Made by a program: the position numbers and the translations under genes. Source: Halobacteriovorax sp. (GTDB taxonomy: Bacteria; Bdellovibrionota; Bacteriovoracia; Bacteriovoracales; Bacteriovoracaceae). From it: a DNA stretch of 57,417 nt. Below, in pieces: positions 32,971 through 41,069 of this stretch. Location: NCBI GenBank assembly GCA_002720865.1, contig PBIO01000010.1, forward strand, positions 1-57,417, read 5' to 3'. Each line of letters starts with the position of its first letter. Within the stretch, counting starts at the first letter, position 1. The notes under the pieces were generated by a model, which was not told where the DNA came from, did not search any database, and saw only the letters and a program-made list of their open reading frames with translations.

Positions 32971-33978
32971 ATGAAGAAACTACTAACGATAATTTGCATA
33001 GCTGTAACACTTTTTAGCTGCAACAAGGATGAAGAAGAAACAACAAGAGACGTTGTATATCACGGAGGATCTTTACCTGATGACTATTACGAAGCACCCC
33101 AGAACGACTGTACAGACGAAGAAGAGGAGCAAACAGAAGAGAGCGACGGGAAATTCAGACCTTCAATCGCAGTAGAGGATTCAATCGTTTGGAAAGTCAG
33201 AAGAAATGGAACTGCTAGACCTAACGGTTGGAAAAACTTTAAGTATAAGCAAGAGTGGGTTGATAAAACTATGGAGCTTGCAAAGTTAAAAACGCACTAT
33301 CCAAGAATGTTAACCCAAAAGATTAATCAATCTGATTTGAATCTAATCGGATGTCCAAACTTTAATGATAAGGATTTTGGAGATGAGAATAAACGCAAAT
33401 TTTGGTCAATTTATTTTGCATCTAAAAGCGGTAGAGAAGGTGGGCACAACCCAAAGGCCTACTACGATGAAACAGGAGTAGGGGATAGTTACGGACTACT
33501 ACAGGTCGACTCGAAACAGTGTAATGCTAATACCAACGCACTAAAAAATCCAAATCTAAAAGGTAACTTTTTACCAAATAGAAGAGGATCAAAATATTCG
33601 GATGGCGGGGATATGTTCATCCCTGAGAAGAATTTAACATGTGGATTTAACGTACTAGAAAATCAACTTAGACGCTGGAAGAACTCACTATTCACAGGAG
33701 AATGCGAAGCTTGTAGTTACTGGGCAACCAACAGGTTTGGAAGAAAGTCGCACAAAAAGTTTGTTAAGTCCCTAAGATTTAATTTTAAACAAATTCCTGC
33801 CTGTAAAGGTAGAAAAACCATAGAGCCAATCGGACAGGACTCGTTATTAGCAAAGATGCGAAATAAAAAACGCAAGTGTACTTCAAATACGAAACTTGCA
33901 AGAAATGAATTTGGTAAGAGCATCGAGCTTAATAGATTCAATAATTCTAATAATAACACTAGCTCTATTACAAAGTAG
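32971..33978 (+). CDS. SLT-like lytic transglycosylase lipoprotein
   Basis: 335 residues, lipobox LFSC (Cys about 17). After a Glu/Asp-rich linker comes FWSIYFASKSGREGGHNP with Glu at residue 156, followed by KAYYDETGVGDSYGLLQVD. This matches the SLT/lysozyme-like fold, where the Glu in an E-G pair is catalytic and a GLxQ segment lines the cleft. Such enzymes cut murein glycan strands; VirB1-type members open the wall for a T4SS. Distance from the VirB genes means an independent role is also possible. C-terminus rich in Asn/Ser. Confidence 0.65.
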   Translation: MKKLLTIICIAVTLFSCNKDEEETTRDVVYHGGSLPDDYYEAPQNDCTDEEEEQTEESDGKFRPSIAVEDSIVWKVRRNGTARPNGWKNFKYKQEWVDKTMELAKLKTHYPRMLTQKINQSDLNLIGCPNFNDKDFGDENKRKFWSIYFASKSGREGGHNPKAYYDETGVGDSYGLLQVDSKQCNANTNALKNPNLKGNFLPNRRGSKYSDGGDMFIPEKNLTCGFNVLENQLRRWKNSLFTGECEACSYWATNRFGRKSHKKFVKSLRFNFKQIPACKGRKTIEPIGQDSLLAKMRNKKRKCTSNTKLARNEFGKSIELNRFNNSNNNTSSITK

Positions 33979-33986
33979 GAGGAAAT

Positions 33987-34841
33987 ATGAAAAAGCTATT
34001 TTACACATTTATATTAACACTACTTTTAAATGGGTGCATTCAACCAGAAAGCCAAAACTTATCAGATCAAACTTTTATTAGTCCTGATCTAAGGGATACC
34101 TTGCCCAATGCAAACCTTGGAAATTTTTCCAGAGAGCTTAATGATCTTATGAATGGGCCAACGAGGGATTCAGATTGCAGTAATCCTCATAATAGGATCA
34201 TTCCAAATTTCAAATTAGGAAAAACTAGCGGGACACCAAAAGCTATTAAAAAGGAAGAGCAAGTTTATTGGAATGAGTGCTCTGGAAATCCTACTGCAAA
34301 CTACCATAGTGATGGTGTTCTACAGCCCCAAAAATGCTCAAAAAGAAGAAAAATGTCACGAGAATTTTTTCAGTTTTTTGAATCTAATTTTTCTGCTTGC
34401 ACCATCGAGTCTTTAGCAAAGGTTCGAGGGAAAGGTGATGCTGACGCAATTGAAAGGATCCATTTTTCTCATAGAGGAGTAGCAGGGGATACTAGACATA
34501 GTAACAGGTCTCTACACTCAATAAACAGGGCAATTGATATTGCTAAAATTCATATTGTCTCAAACGGAAATAACATTGTTTTCGATGCCAAAAAGCAACA
34601 TACGGGTGACGATAAGGTTTTCTATAAGCAATTTAGACACTGTTGGGACAGATCCATAACTCAATACCAGGGTAACTGCTCTGGGGCTTCTTATCCTGTT
34701 GGTAGTATTGGCTACGAAGATAGGCAACATAGAGAGCATGTCCACACTTCTCTACCAAAATGCAATAGCAATTATTATTCTAAAGAGAATGTCTTAGCAT
34801 CTACAAAAGATGAGGGAGAGAAAAATGAAAATATTAATTAG
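33987..34841 (+). CDS. M15-like murein peptidase lipoprotein
   Basis: 284 residues, lipobox LNGC. The metal-site pattern SLHSINRAIDI gives His177 and Asp184 (H-x6-D), and HREHVHTSL gives His248, His251 and His253. This is the arrangement of M15/extensin-like D,D- or L,D-peptidases that trim murein stems with Zn2+. Which His closes the site is uncertain. It follows the SLT-like gene by eight bases, so the pair looks like a murein-remodelling unit. Overlaps the next gene start. Confidence 0.6.
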   Translation: MKKLFYTFILTLLLNGCIQPESQNLSDQTFISPDLRDTLPNANLGNFSRELNDLMNGPTRDSDCSNPHNRIIPNFKLGKTSGTPKAIKKEEQVYWNECSGNPTANYHSDGVLQPQKCSKRRKMSREFFQFFESNFSACTIESLAKVRGKGDADAIERIHFSHRGVAGDTRHSNRSLHSINRAIDIAKIHIVSNGNNIVFDAKKQHTGDDKVFYKQFRHCWDRSITQYQGNCSGASYPVGSIGYEDRQHREHVHTSLPKCNSNYYSKENVLASTKDEGEKNENIN

Positions 34842-35499
34842 TCTTCTATTACTTTTTTCCCTTGAGGCAGTTGCAAGAGAGGGAAGAGATTGCTCATTTA
34901 AAAGAGAGAGGCAGTACACTAAAAAAAGTGAACTAGCACAGGATTTATTCCTTTCTGTTACTAATGAGTATCTACCGGCCTTCACGAATATCATTTATAG
35001 AAACAGCTATACCAATAGAGATAACAGTATAAGGAAACTCTGCATGTTGGAAGATGAGCTCTATGAAGCCTACGAAATAATGAAGAGTAAGTATTCCTAC
35101 TACGCAAATCACCTCGTAATGGTAAAAAGAAAGCATGTGATTTCACGTTTTAACTCCCCCGATATTCTTTATTTTTGGAGCACCAATCAAAAACCTTATT
35201 ATGATTACGAAGATAGCTTTAGTGAGTTCATTATTGCGTGTAGTGATGAAACTAGCGAAAAACCTGAAAAGGTACTTAAAAGTTTCGCGACACTAAAAAA
35301 GAACGTAGAAAATTTAAAGGACGTGATTTTAGACAATGATAGTCCTTATAATGAGCAGTTTTTCACCAATAAAAGATTGTTAGATGAGTTTACAGATGGT
35401 TGTGATGAATATCTGAAGAAGTTAAAGCTACGGCCAGAAAACTGTAAATCCATTGGAATGCTTGAGATCGAGGACGAAGCAAAGTCGAAAGGAAAGTAA
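34825..35499 (+). CDS. Secreted helical protein
   Basis: 224 residues from ATG 34825, which follows GAGGGAGAG and begins the signal peptide (MKILISLLLLFSLEAVA); an in-frame ATG at 34810 lacks export features. It begins 17 bases before the preceding stop, hence coupled. Cys at DCSFK, LCMLE, IACSD, GCDEY and NCKS. Last of the exported set. Not recognised. Confidence 0.72.
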   Translation: MKILISLLLLFSLEAVAREGRDCSFKRERQYTKKSELAQDLFLSVTNEYLPAFTNIIYRNSYTNRDNSIRKLCMLEDELYEAYEIMKSKYSYYANHLVMVKRKHVISRFNSPDILYFWSTNQKPYYDYEDSFSEFIIACSDETSEKPEKVLKSFATLKKNVENLKDVILDNDSPYNEQFFTNKRLLDEFTDGCDEYLKKLKLRPENCKSIGMLEIEDEAKSKGK

Positions 35500-35530
35500 C
35501 ACGAATCTTTAGCCAATCTGAAGGTCAATT

Positions 35531-36127
35531 ATGAATAAAAAATTTATAACTAGCGATTGGAAGTTTACTGGTGTCGTTTATGACCAAAAAAAAGCGATGC
35601 ACAGGTGCGATTTGTGCAAAGGAAAAAACTTACGCTATCAATACGAGATAGTGAGCTCTTTAGGTGAAGTTAAGAGGGTAGGGTCTAGTTGTATTTTAAA
35701 GTTTCAGGTTAAGTTTAGTTTTCCCAATTCTGATTTTCTTATTACAGAGCAGGATAAAAGGAAATATCTTCATAGAATCGCGAAAAGACTTACTGATAGA
35801 GAAAACTTCAAACTCGCAACTCAATCCCTGGAGAAACTGATCCAGGCCGATGACAAAATAGAAGATGATTTTCCTCTGAAGCAATATAGGAAGAAGCAAA
35901 AGCTTGGGCCGAAATTCTTGAATTTTCTATTTTGGAGATTCAAGGCCAACAATATCCAAATCGAAAGAAATTGGTTTAACCTCGATCTTTCAACGAAGAA
36001 GAGGAAGGAAGAGTTTTATGATCTTCTCGATTTTCAAGCATTGGGCCTTGCAAAGTGTAACGGTTTTCAATCATCAGTTATGGAAGAATATATCAAACAT
36101 AATAAAGCGAAACAGGAGAACGCATGA
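35531..36127 (+). CDS. Protein with N-terminal zinc-ribbon-like segment
   Basis: 198 residues. An N-terminal CDLC knuckle (about residues 28-31) with SSCILKF further on could bind a metal. The remainder is basic and helical. Coupled by ATGA with 36124. Cytoplasmic and probably nucleic-acid-binding by charge. No family recognised. Confidence 0.6.
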   Translation: MNKKFITSDWKFTGVVYDQKKAMHRCDLCKGKNLRYQYEIVSSLGEVKRVGSSCILKFQVKFSFPNSDFLITEQDKRKYLHRIAKRLTDRENFKLATQSLEKLIQADDKIEDDFPLKQYRKKQKLGPKFLNFLFWRFKANNIQIERNWFNLDLSTKKRKEEFYDLLDFQALGLAKCNGFQSSVMEEYIKHNKAKQENA

Positions 36128-36531
36128 GCACCGACAAGTTTCTTGAAGAAAAGCATTTTCAAATATTAGGACATCTTGCTGTTACTGATTTTATCAATGG
36201 AGAGAAAAAATGGATCTTTGAAAATGGGATCACTGTAGATGTTTATGAAAAGGGTAAAGTCAGCAAGTGTTGTGGAGTGAGTGACGATTATTACGCCGTA
36301 TATTTTGGAATACTGGACTTAGGTTTTTCGATTGTTATTTCTATGAATGAAGATCGTAATTATATGAATCTGTATATGCCCAGTGAAGATCACGGAAGTG
36401 GAATTAAGTTAGACCCTGTTATACCTGACAAAATTGTAAATTTACTTCATCCCTTACTAGAAAAAATATTATCTGAAAACTATGAACAATTAGGATTCGT
36501 TCTATCTGAATCCGGTGCCGAAAAAGGATAA
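36124..36531 (+). CDS. Small cytoplasmic protein
   Basis: 135 residues, mixed alpha/beta, one CC pair (KVSKCCGVSD). Coupled to the preceding gene by an ATGA overlap. No signal, membrane segment or known motif. Not recognised. Confidence 0.6.
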   Translation: MSTDKFLEEKHFQILGHLAVTDFINGEKKWIFENGITVDVYEKGKVSKCCGVSDDYYAVYFGILDLGFSIVISMNEDRNYMNLYMPSEDHGSGIKLDPVIPDKIVNLLHPLLEKILSENYEQLGFVLSESGAEKG

Positions 36532-36539
36532 GGTGTTTT

Positions 36540-36941
36540 ATGAATTATTTAAAAAATAACGAGAGAAGGGTAGACGAGTCTACATTTAATCGACTTTCTC
36601 AGCTATCCGGATTGAATGAGTGTATAGGTTTTCTTTTAGAAAATAGGGGAGCTCACGATCCTGAAAGTCTAGTGGAAAATTGCCGGGCCATTACTCATTA
36701 CTCAGTGACTGCAATGGAATATGCCTCAAGGGCCCTTATCGGAATAGGGGATGTTACTCAAAAGAGAGTTGATGAGCTGATGACAGAAACCAAGGCGAGA
36801 GTTTTAAAGCTCGATTCAAGGGAAGTCATCTTATTAAAGGCCACTGGCTATGAAATGGAGATGTTTTTGCCAAGGCCAAACAAGTTATTATTGGTTAAGG
36901 ACGCAAAAACCCCTTTATGGAGCTCAGAACCGCGAGCGTAG
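36540..36941 (+). CDS. Small helical protein
   Basis: 133 residues, mostly helical; the segment from about 40 to 100 has amphipathic periodicity. Starts eight bases after the previous stop. No motif recognised. Confidence 0.6.
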   Translation: MNYLKNNERRVDESTFNRLSQLSGLNECIGFLLENRGAHDPESLVENCRAITHYSVTAMEYASRALIGIGDVTQKRVDELMTETKARVLKLDSREVILLKATGYEMEMFLPRPNKLLLVKDAKTPLWSSEPRA

Positions 36942-36963
36942 AGAAGGTAGATTCAATTTCCAG

Positions 36964-36976
36964 TTTAGCGATTGGG
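36964..36976 (+). promoter_or_regulatory. TTTAGCGATTGGG motif, copy B
   Basis: Lies 61 bases before the ATG at 37025 and shares TTAGCGATTGG with copy A (5305) and copy C (48591). The downstream AATGAGGT....TATGAA also matches copy A. Confidence 0.4.
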
Positions 36977-37024
36977 CTTAAAGTTTCTTGTGGGATCCCG
37001 ATTAGGACCTACAATGAGGTTTTT

Positions 37025-37237
37025 ATGAACGAATTAAGTGAAGAGAAAAGAAAATCTCTTAAAGCAGTCCAGGATATGTACCTGAAGATTGATACTAAGA
37101 ACGTAGATGATTACGAGTACCTGGATAAGTCAGTTTCAGAGATTACTGATCCGGACACAACAGATTTAGAAGTAAAACGCCTTATGGATGAATTTGAAGA
37201 GAGATTTTACTCCAAAAACACCAGGAATGTGGCGTAA
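37025..37237 (+). CDS. Small acidic protein
   Basis: 70 residues from ATG 37025, preceded by AATGAGGT. A longer frame from 36917 would overlap the preceding gene and cross the TTTAGCGATTGG motif, so the short form is preferred. Acidic and helical; no motif recognised. Confidence 0.5.
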   Translation: MNELSEEKRKSLKAVQDMYLKIDTKNVDDYEYLDKSVSEITDPDTTDLEVKRLMDEFEERFYSKNTRNVA

Positions 37238-37291
37238 CTATATTGAATGTTTTGAATTTGAAAATTTTAACTAAAGGGAAAATAGAAGATT

Positions 37292-37412
37292 ACCGAAAAA
37301 TAATTATCACATACGGGGTTCGCCTCTCGTATGCGTGCCAAAGGGGGTGAGTTTAGTTTTCACCAACGTGCCTCGCCCCCTTCATGTTATCTCCCAGAAA
37401 ATTATTTTCGGT
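37292..37412 (+). ncRNA. Candidate structured RNA (three-way junction)
   Basis: Outer stem ACCGAAAAATAATT (37292-37305) / AATTATTTTCGGT (37400-37412) encloses hairpin CATACG/CGTATG (37310-37333) and hairpin AAGGGGGTGAG/CTCGCCCCCTT (37341-37382). The 245-base gap 37238-37482 has no gene. It may be a leader of 37483 (riboswitch or protein-binding leader), an antisense or incompatibility RNA, or a DNA origin structure. No known RNA family recognised. Confidence 0.45.
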
Positions 37413-37433
37413 CATTTCACCACTCCCCTTTTT

Positions 37434-37458
37434 CCCCTCATAAGAGTCCTTATAGGGG
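37434..37458 (+). promoter_or_regulatory. Hairpin before zinc-ribbon gene
   Basis: CCCCTCATAAG and CTTATAGGGG pair around AGTC, 25 bases before ATG 37483. Preceded by CCCCTTTTT, so on the plus strand it is not a standard terminator; with the upstream structured region it may form part of one leader. Confidence 0.4.
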
Positions 37459-37482
37459 GTAAGACAAGTTAAGTGAGGAATA

Positions 37483-37884
37483 ATGAGTAAAGTGAAAAAA
37501 ATTAACTGCCCAAACTGCTCTTACAAAGTTTCAGTTAATATTTATTCATTTGATAAGAAGCAAGATAATGAAGACTCTTGCCCGGCCTGTGGATGTACAT
37601 TTAGTTTTGTAACTACTGTAAAAATTGAAAACAAGAATATATTACTTTTAGATAAAAAAGGTCCACTAAGAGGAAAGGTTACAAGCTGGAATAAGAAAAC
37701 AAAGACCGGAGTATTAAAAGCTCTTAATGGTAAATCATATTCTATTAACTCAGATTCCTTTGAGTATTATCTACCCGTCATCAAGGGAAATACTAAAGTT
37801 GTTTTTAAGTTATGCGGAGAAAGCGTTAAATGCGTTATTCCCACTCAAACAGACGATTGGAGTGGCGGAGGTAGAGGGTTTTAA
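37483..37884 (+). CDS. Zinc-ribbon and cold-shock-like OB protein
   Basis: 133 residues. N-terminal zinc ribbon with CPNC (about 9-12) and CPACGC (about 32-37). Residues 60-125 (RGKVTSWNKKTKTGVLKAL, then a Phe-rich strand and NTKVVFKL) follow the cold-shock OB pattern G.V..W....G.I...V.F. It likely binds single-stranded RNA or DNA. Its stop overlaps the next start, which makes a small operon with a membrane protein and an HTH regulator. Confidence 0.68.
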   Translation: MSKVKKINCPNCSYKVSVNIYSFDKKQDNEDSCPACGCTFSFVTTVKIENKNILLLDKKGPLRGKVTSWNKKTKTGVLKALNGKSYSINSDSFEYYLPVIKGNTKVVFKLCGESVKCVIPTQTDDWSGGGRGF

Positions 37885-38108
37885 TGATGAAATATATAAA
37901 TCTCTATTTAGCGCCCCCTATAATCTTGTTCAGTTTAACCGGCGTACTTATAAATGAGTTTTTTTATGTTCTTAAAGCGACGGACATTAATGCCGGCGAA
38001 AAGCTCTTTTCACTCCCATTGTTAGGGATCCTCTCGCAGGTTGTTTTGTTTTACGCTCAAAAGGCCCTAAAGGAATATCTGAAAGAAACCTTCAACTTTG
38101 AATTATAG
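37884..38108 (+). CDS. Small two-helix membrane protein
   Basis: 74 residues with two hydrophobic segments (about 8-28 and 43-62). Starts at TAATG of the preceding gene; ATG 37887 is an alternative. Not recognised. Confidence 0.6.
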   Translation: MMKYINLYLAPPIILFSLTGVLINEFFYVLKATDINAGEKLFSLPLLGILSQVVLFYAQKALKEYLKETFNFEL

Positions 38109-38110
38109 AG

Positions 38111-38536
38111 ATGAGTAGCAGAAATAATTATTGGTCGGAATTTTCACTTAGCTTTCAGGGCTATATAGTCACATGCTTAAAGATCCAGGAAGGTTTTTCT
38201 CAAACTGATGTTGGAGAGCTTCTATCTATGGATCAGGGATCCATTTCTAGATTAGAAAAAAGAGAGCAAGGAAGTGATATATATAACGGGATAATATTAA
38301 TCCTACATGTCTACTTTCCGGATGTTTCTATCATGCAATTTTTGGATCCAGAATTTATTCAGGAGTTTCACAATTCCTTCTTGGATAAATACAAACCTAC
38401 TACCTACCGAGCAAGACAACTCAATGAAAGAGCTCAGCGTTTAATTTCTGATTCGACAAAAATCAAAAAAATCAATTTTAGATTAGTGAATCCCCAGAAA
38501 AAGTTAAGGTCGGATCACTCGGAGAATAATCAATGA
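38111..38536 (+). CDS. Xre-type HTH regulator
   Basis: 141 residues. Residues about 22-60 (IQEGFSQTDVGELLSMDQGS, then SRLEKREQG) are a clear Xre/Cro helix-turn-helix. The rest is helical with a basic tail. It lies upstream of the REC-like gene at 38622, whose promoter spacer holds an ACTTACAT/ATGTAAGT inverted repeat; self- or neighbour-regulation is inferred. The start follows the previous stop after two bases. Confidence 0.78.
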   Translation: MSSRNNYWSEFSLSFQGYIVTCLKIQEGFSQTDVGELLSMDQGSISRLEKREQGSDIYNGIILILHVYFPDVSIMQFLDPEFIQEFHNSFLDKYKPTTYRARQLNERAQRLISDSTKIKKINFRLVNPQKKLRSDHSENNQ

Positions 38537-38584
38537 GGTCCAACAGGATAAAGAAATCTTTATCTTAAGTAAGGGTTTTATAAA

Positions 38585-38607
38585 ACTTACATGTATGTAA
38601 GTATATT
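38585..38607 (+). promoter_or_regulatory. Operator in promoter spacer of REC-like gene
   Basis: ACTTACAT and ATGTAAGT (38585-38602, two-base centre) end where TATATT (38602-38607), a fair -10, begins. The -35 is poor. The operator-in-spacer layout echoes P1-P3. A GATAAAG/CTTTATC hairpin lies just upstream. Confidence 0.45.
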
Positions 38608-38621
38608 AGTTTGGAGAGAAA

Positions 38622-39077
38622 ATGTACGAAATAACGGTTGTTGGTTGCACCAAGGCCCTGTTTACTAAACTTGTAAACGAGATCAAGGATCCAAATATTT
38701 ATATTTCAAAATTTGATGACTTTGAATCTGCTTTTAACTACGCAAAGGGTAAAGATAATCTTCATATTATGATTTCTGAATTTTATGTAAAAGGACTTAC
38801 GCTTTCAACAATGATCTCAAGATACGCAAAACAAAAAGGCATGATACTTCCCTACTTTGTTTGTTTCACTAGGCTAAAGAAATTACCCCTCATCCGTTAT
38901 ATTCCTGCCAATCCCGATTCTGTTTTTAAAAAGAACGATTCGCAAAAAGTAGTAGAAGAAGTTAGAAGATATTTTGAAATTCTTTATAGATCACAGTTTG
39001 AAGAAGCTGAAAGACAGGACAAGGAAAAAGTCGATAACAACAAGCTTAATCAAGAAATTGATGAAAAAACTCACTAA
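38622..39077 (+). CDS. Atypical REC-like protein
   Basis: 151 residues. Alternating short strands and helices (ITVVGCTKALFTKLV, DNLHIMISEFYVKG, LPYFVCFTR) read like a receiver domain of a response regulator, but the usual phospho-Asp is replaced around ISEF and the acidic pocket is missing, so it is probably phosphorylation-independent. The last 35 residues are a charged tail. No output domain. Confidence 0.45.
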   Translation: MYEITVVGCTKALFTKLVNEIKDPNIYISKFDDFESAFNYAKGKDNLHIMISEFYVKGLTLSTMISRYAKQKGMILPYFVCFTRLKKLPLIRYIPANPDSVFKKNDSQKVVEEVRRYFEILYRSQFEEAERQDKEKVDNNKLNQEIDEKTH

Positions 39078-39135
39078 AAGACTGATAATCTACTAATACA
39101 CCACTTCCCTAGCAATTCTAATCATGGAGGATTAG

Positions 39136-39684
39136 ATGATCGAGTTTGTAAATTGGTTAGCTCATAAAAATGAACTTCTTAGGGCCGTTTGTTTTGCCTC
39201 GTCCATTTATTTTTTAAGGTTGGCCGTGAAGGATCTTGTATTCTTAGATAGTGACGGGGCTAGATTATACAATTCATTTAAAAATATGATGAATCCCTTT
39301 AAGCGAATACTTTATGTCGCCAAAGTTCTCTACTCCACTCACTTTAAAGGTAAAAAAACAGAGGTAAAAGGCAACCCTGCGAGTTTTGAAAGAGAAAAAA
39401 AGCTCGATTTAGAAATGAGGTTTTTAGAGCACGGTCCCTCACCTTCTCACTATAATAAAATGCTATCAGCGAAAAAGGTTATCGCATGGGTCACTCTTTG
39501 TTTTGAGTTTGCTACCCTAACTCTTCTTTTTACAATTGGAGGCCTAACTGAGATATTTGGCTCCCTTACTCCCTGGATAAACTTTTTTGCCTCAATCTAT
39601 TTGTTATTTTTTATCTTGATTATCGTTATAGGGATACTGGCAGGAATTTACACCTATGACTTTGTTATGAAGGATATGGAGTAA
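39136..39684 (+). CDS. Membrane protein
   Basis: 182 residues with a short N-terminal hydrophobic helix (about 13-29) and two clear helices near the C-terminus (about 117-135 and 145-172); the middle is basic and cytoplasmic. GGAGG precedes the ATG. Not recognised. Confidence 0.65.
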   Translation: MIEFVNWLAHKNELLRAVCFASSIYFLRLAVKDLVFLDSDGARLYNSFKNMMNPFKRILYVAKVLYSTHFKGKKTEVKGNPASFEREKKLDLEMRFLEHGPSPSHYNKMLSAKKVIAWVTLCFEFATLTLLFTIGGLTEIFGSLTPWINFFASIYLLFFILIIVIGILAGIYTYDFVMKDME

Positions 39685-39727
39685 TAAGGTATAATCAGTC
39701 CAAATATAAAAACATCGAGAATAAGTT

Positions 39728-40012
39728 ATGGCCTTTAGAATAGATATTAAAGACTACATTCCAGAACTACTTTGTCCCCATATAGATAAAAAATGTGAGG
39801 ATACAATCCATGAGGCAAATCTTGAGTTGATGGGTAAATCTAGTATCGGGGATATTGAAATTCAAAATATCGCTAATCAGGTTTTTACTAAGTCTAAAGT
39901 TATGATTATTTGCGACGGAAAAAGTCTAAATGATGCCCTCAAAGATTTTTTAAAGAGGATTAAAGGCTATAGAAGCACCAATAGTGGTGGTGGAACTGCG
40001 GTGATGGGATAA
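39728..40012 (+). CDS. Small protein of unknown function
   Basis: 94 residues with three Cys (LLCPH, KKCED, IICDG) and a Gly-rich C-terminus. Followed at TAATG by 40012. Not recognised. Confidence 0.6.
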   Translation: MAFRIDIKDYIPELLCPHIDKKCEDTIHEANLELMGKSSIGDIEIQNIANQVFTKSKVMIICDGKSLNDALKDFLKRIKGYRSTNSGGGTAVMG

Positions 40013-40542
40013 TGAAAGTTGAAGATATATTAAAAGGGCTAAAGGATTCTCCTGGAACAACCATCGCAGTTGTTATTGTCGTTGGGCTGTTCATGATCTT
40101 TGTTTCAAAGGTAAAAGGTACTTTAGGTCAAAATCTTACAGCTGACAGATTAAAAGAGCTCACAAAACAGCTAATGGGCCTTTCTAAAGAAATAGAAGAT
40201 GAGTTTAAGAGGCTATTAAATAAATACGATGATCCTAAGAAAATGACCCAAGATGAGAAGGATCACCTTTCTGGTCTTATTGTAAAATACAGAGTTGATT
40301 TACATGATTATTCTGTTGGAGCTCATACATATAAACTTTTAAAAGAAGTAGAAGAAAATCATGCCTTCGATCTTAAATGGCTTGTTAAAGAAAATATCCC
40401 CGTTTTAAAAGATATATGCAAAGAGATGGGCTTTTCTGATCCCTTCTCTGAAGAAAGTCTAAAGCGTGTTCACGATGTAGTTTTTAGGTTTTTGATGGAA
40501 GATGAAAGAGAAGAGTACCTTAAATGTTTCCAGGATGATTAA
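40012..40542 (+). CDS. Membrane-anchored helical protein
   Basis: 176 residues, one N-terminal membrane helix (TTIAVVIVVGLFMIFV, about 16-31) and then a long helical, charged cytoplasmic or periplasmic domain. Coupled to the preceding gene. Not recognised. Confidence 0.65.
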   Translation: MKVEDILKGLKDSPGTTIAVVIVVGLFMIFVSKVKGTLGQNLTADRLKELTKQLMGLSKEIEDEFKRLLNKYDDPKKMTQDEKDHLSGLIVKYRVDLHDYSVGAHTYKLLKEVEENHAFDLKWLVKENIPVLKDICKEMGFSDPFSEESLKRVHDVVFRFLMEDEREEYLKCFQDD

Positions 40543-40543
40543 T

Positions 40544-41017
40544 ATGAAGTATTTGGCCTTAATTCCCCTACTCTTTTTATTTCAGTCCTGTGAAGAAACA
40601 AGTGTTAAAGAATCCAAAATCAGATCCTCCTTTATGATAACCGAGGCAAATTTACGAAAATACAATAGGGAAGAACGTGGGAAGTTTATTGATTTCACCT
40701 TTAACGAGAAACTTAAAGGTGGCCACGGGGTTATCGGTAAGATTTCTTTTTTAAACACTGATAACGAAAACATAAAGTGTGAGTTTTGGATCAGCGGAGA
40801 TAGACTTATCCCAAAAAACACCGAATCTATGAATCTATTTGTCTATTGTGACGGTACACATCGAAATCACGACAGATGGAGTGAGATAGATAAAAAGATT
40901 AATATTGAAACCTTGAGAGAAATGACCATTGATTACATATATATTGGGAGTAGATCGCCCTCAGACATAAATCGTGACGATTACGCCTGGGTGCAATACC
41001 ACCGCAAATATCAATAA
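40544..41017 (+). CDS. Lipoprotein of unknown function
   Basis: 157 residues from ATG 40544 (AGGAT upstream); the frame is open from 40502 but the signal peptide begins at 40544. Lipobox LFQSC at residue about 16. The beta-prone mature domain has two further Cys (IKCEF, VYCDG). A chance half-site TGACGGTACACA of the P1-P3 operator lies inside it at about 40848. Not recognised. Confidence 0.68.
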   Translation: MKYLALIPLLFLFQSCEETSVKESKIRSSFMITEANLRKYNREERGKFIDFTFNEKLKGGHGVIGKISFLNTDNENIKCEFWISGDRLIPKNTESMNLFVYCDGTHRNHDRWSEIDKKINIETLREMTIDYIYIGSRSPSDINRDDYAWVQYHRKYQ

Positions 41018-41035
41018 CTTTTTTATTTTAAGGCC

Positions 41036-41064
41036 TTGACGGTACACGATATGTGTACCATAAT
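41036..41064 (+). promoter_or_regulatory. Promoter-operator P3
   Basis: TTGACG (41036-41041), 17-base spacer, CATAAT (41059-41064). Palindrome GGTACACGATATGTGTACC (41041-41059) has one arm mismatch compared with P1 and P2. It drives the gene at 41136. Confidence 0.75.
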
Positions 41065-41069
41065 TGATT

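Noticed and set aside
40848-40860. Fourth P-type operator inside the lipoprotein gene
   Set aside because: Only the left half (TGACGGTACACA) matches; the right arm and -10 are absent.
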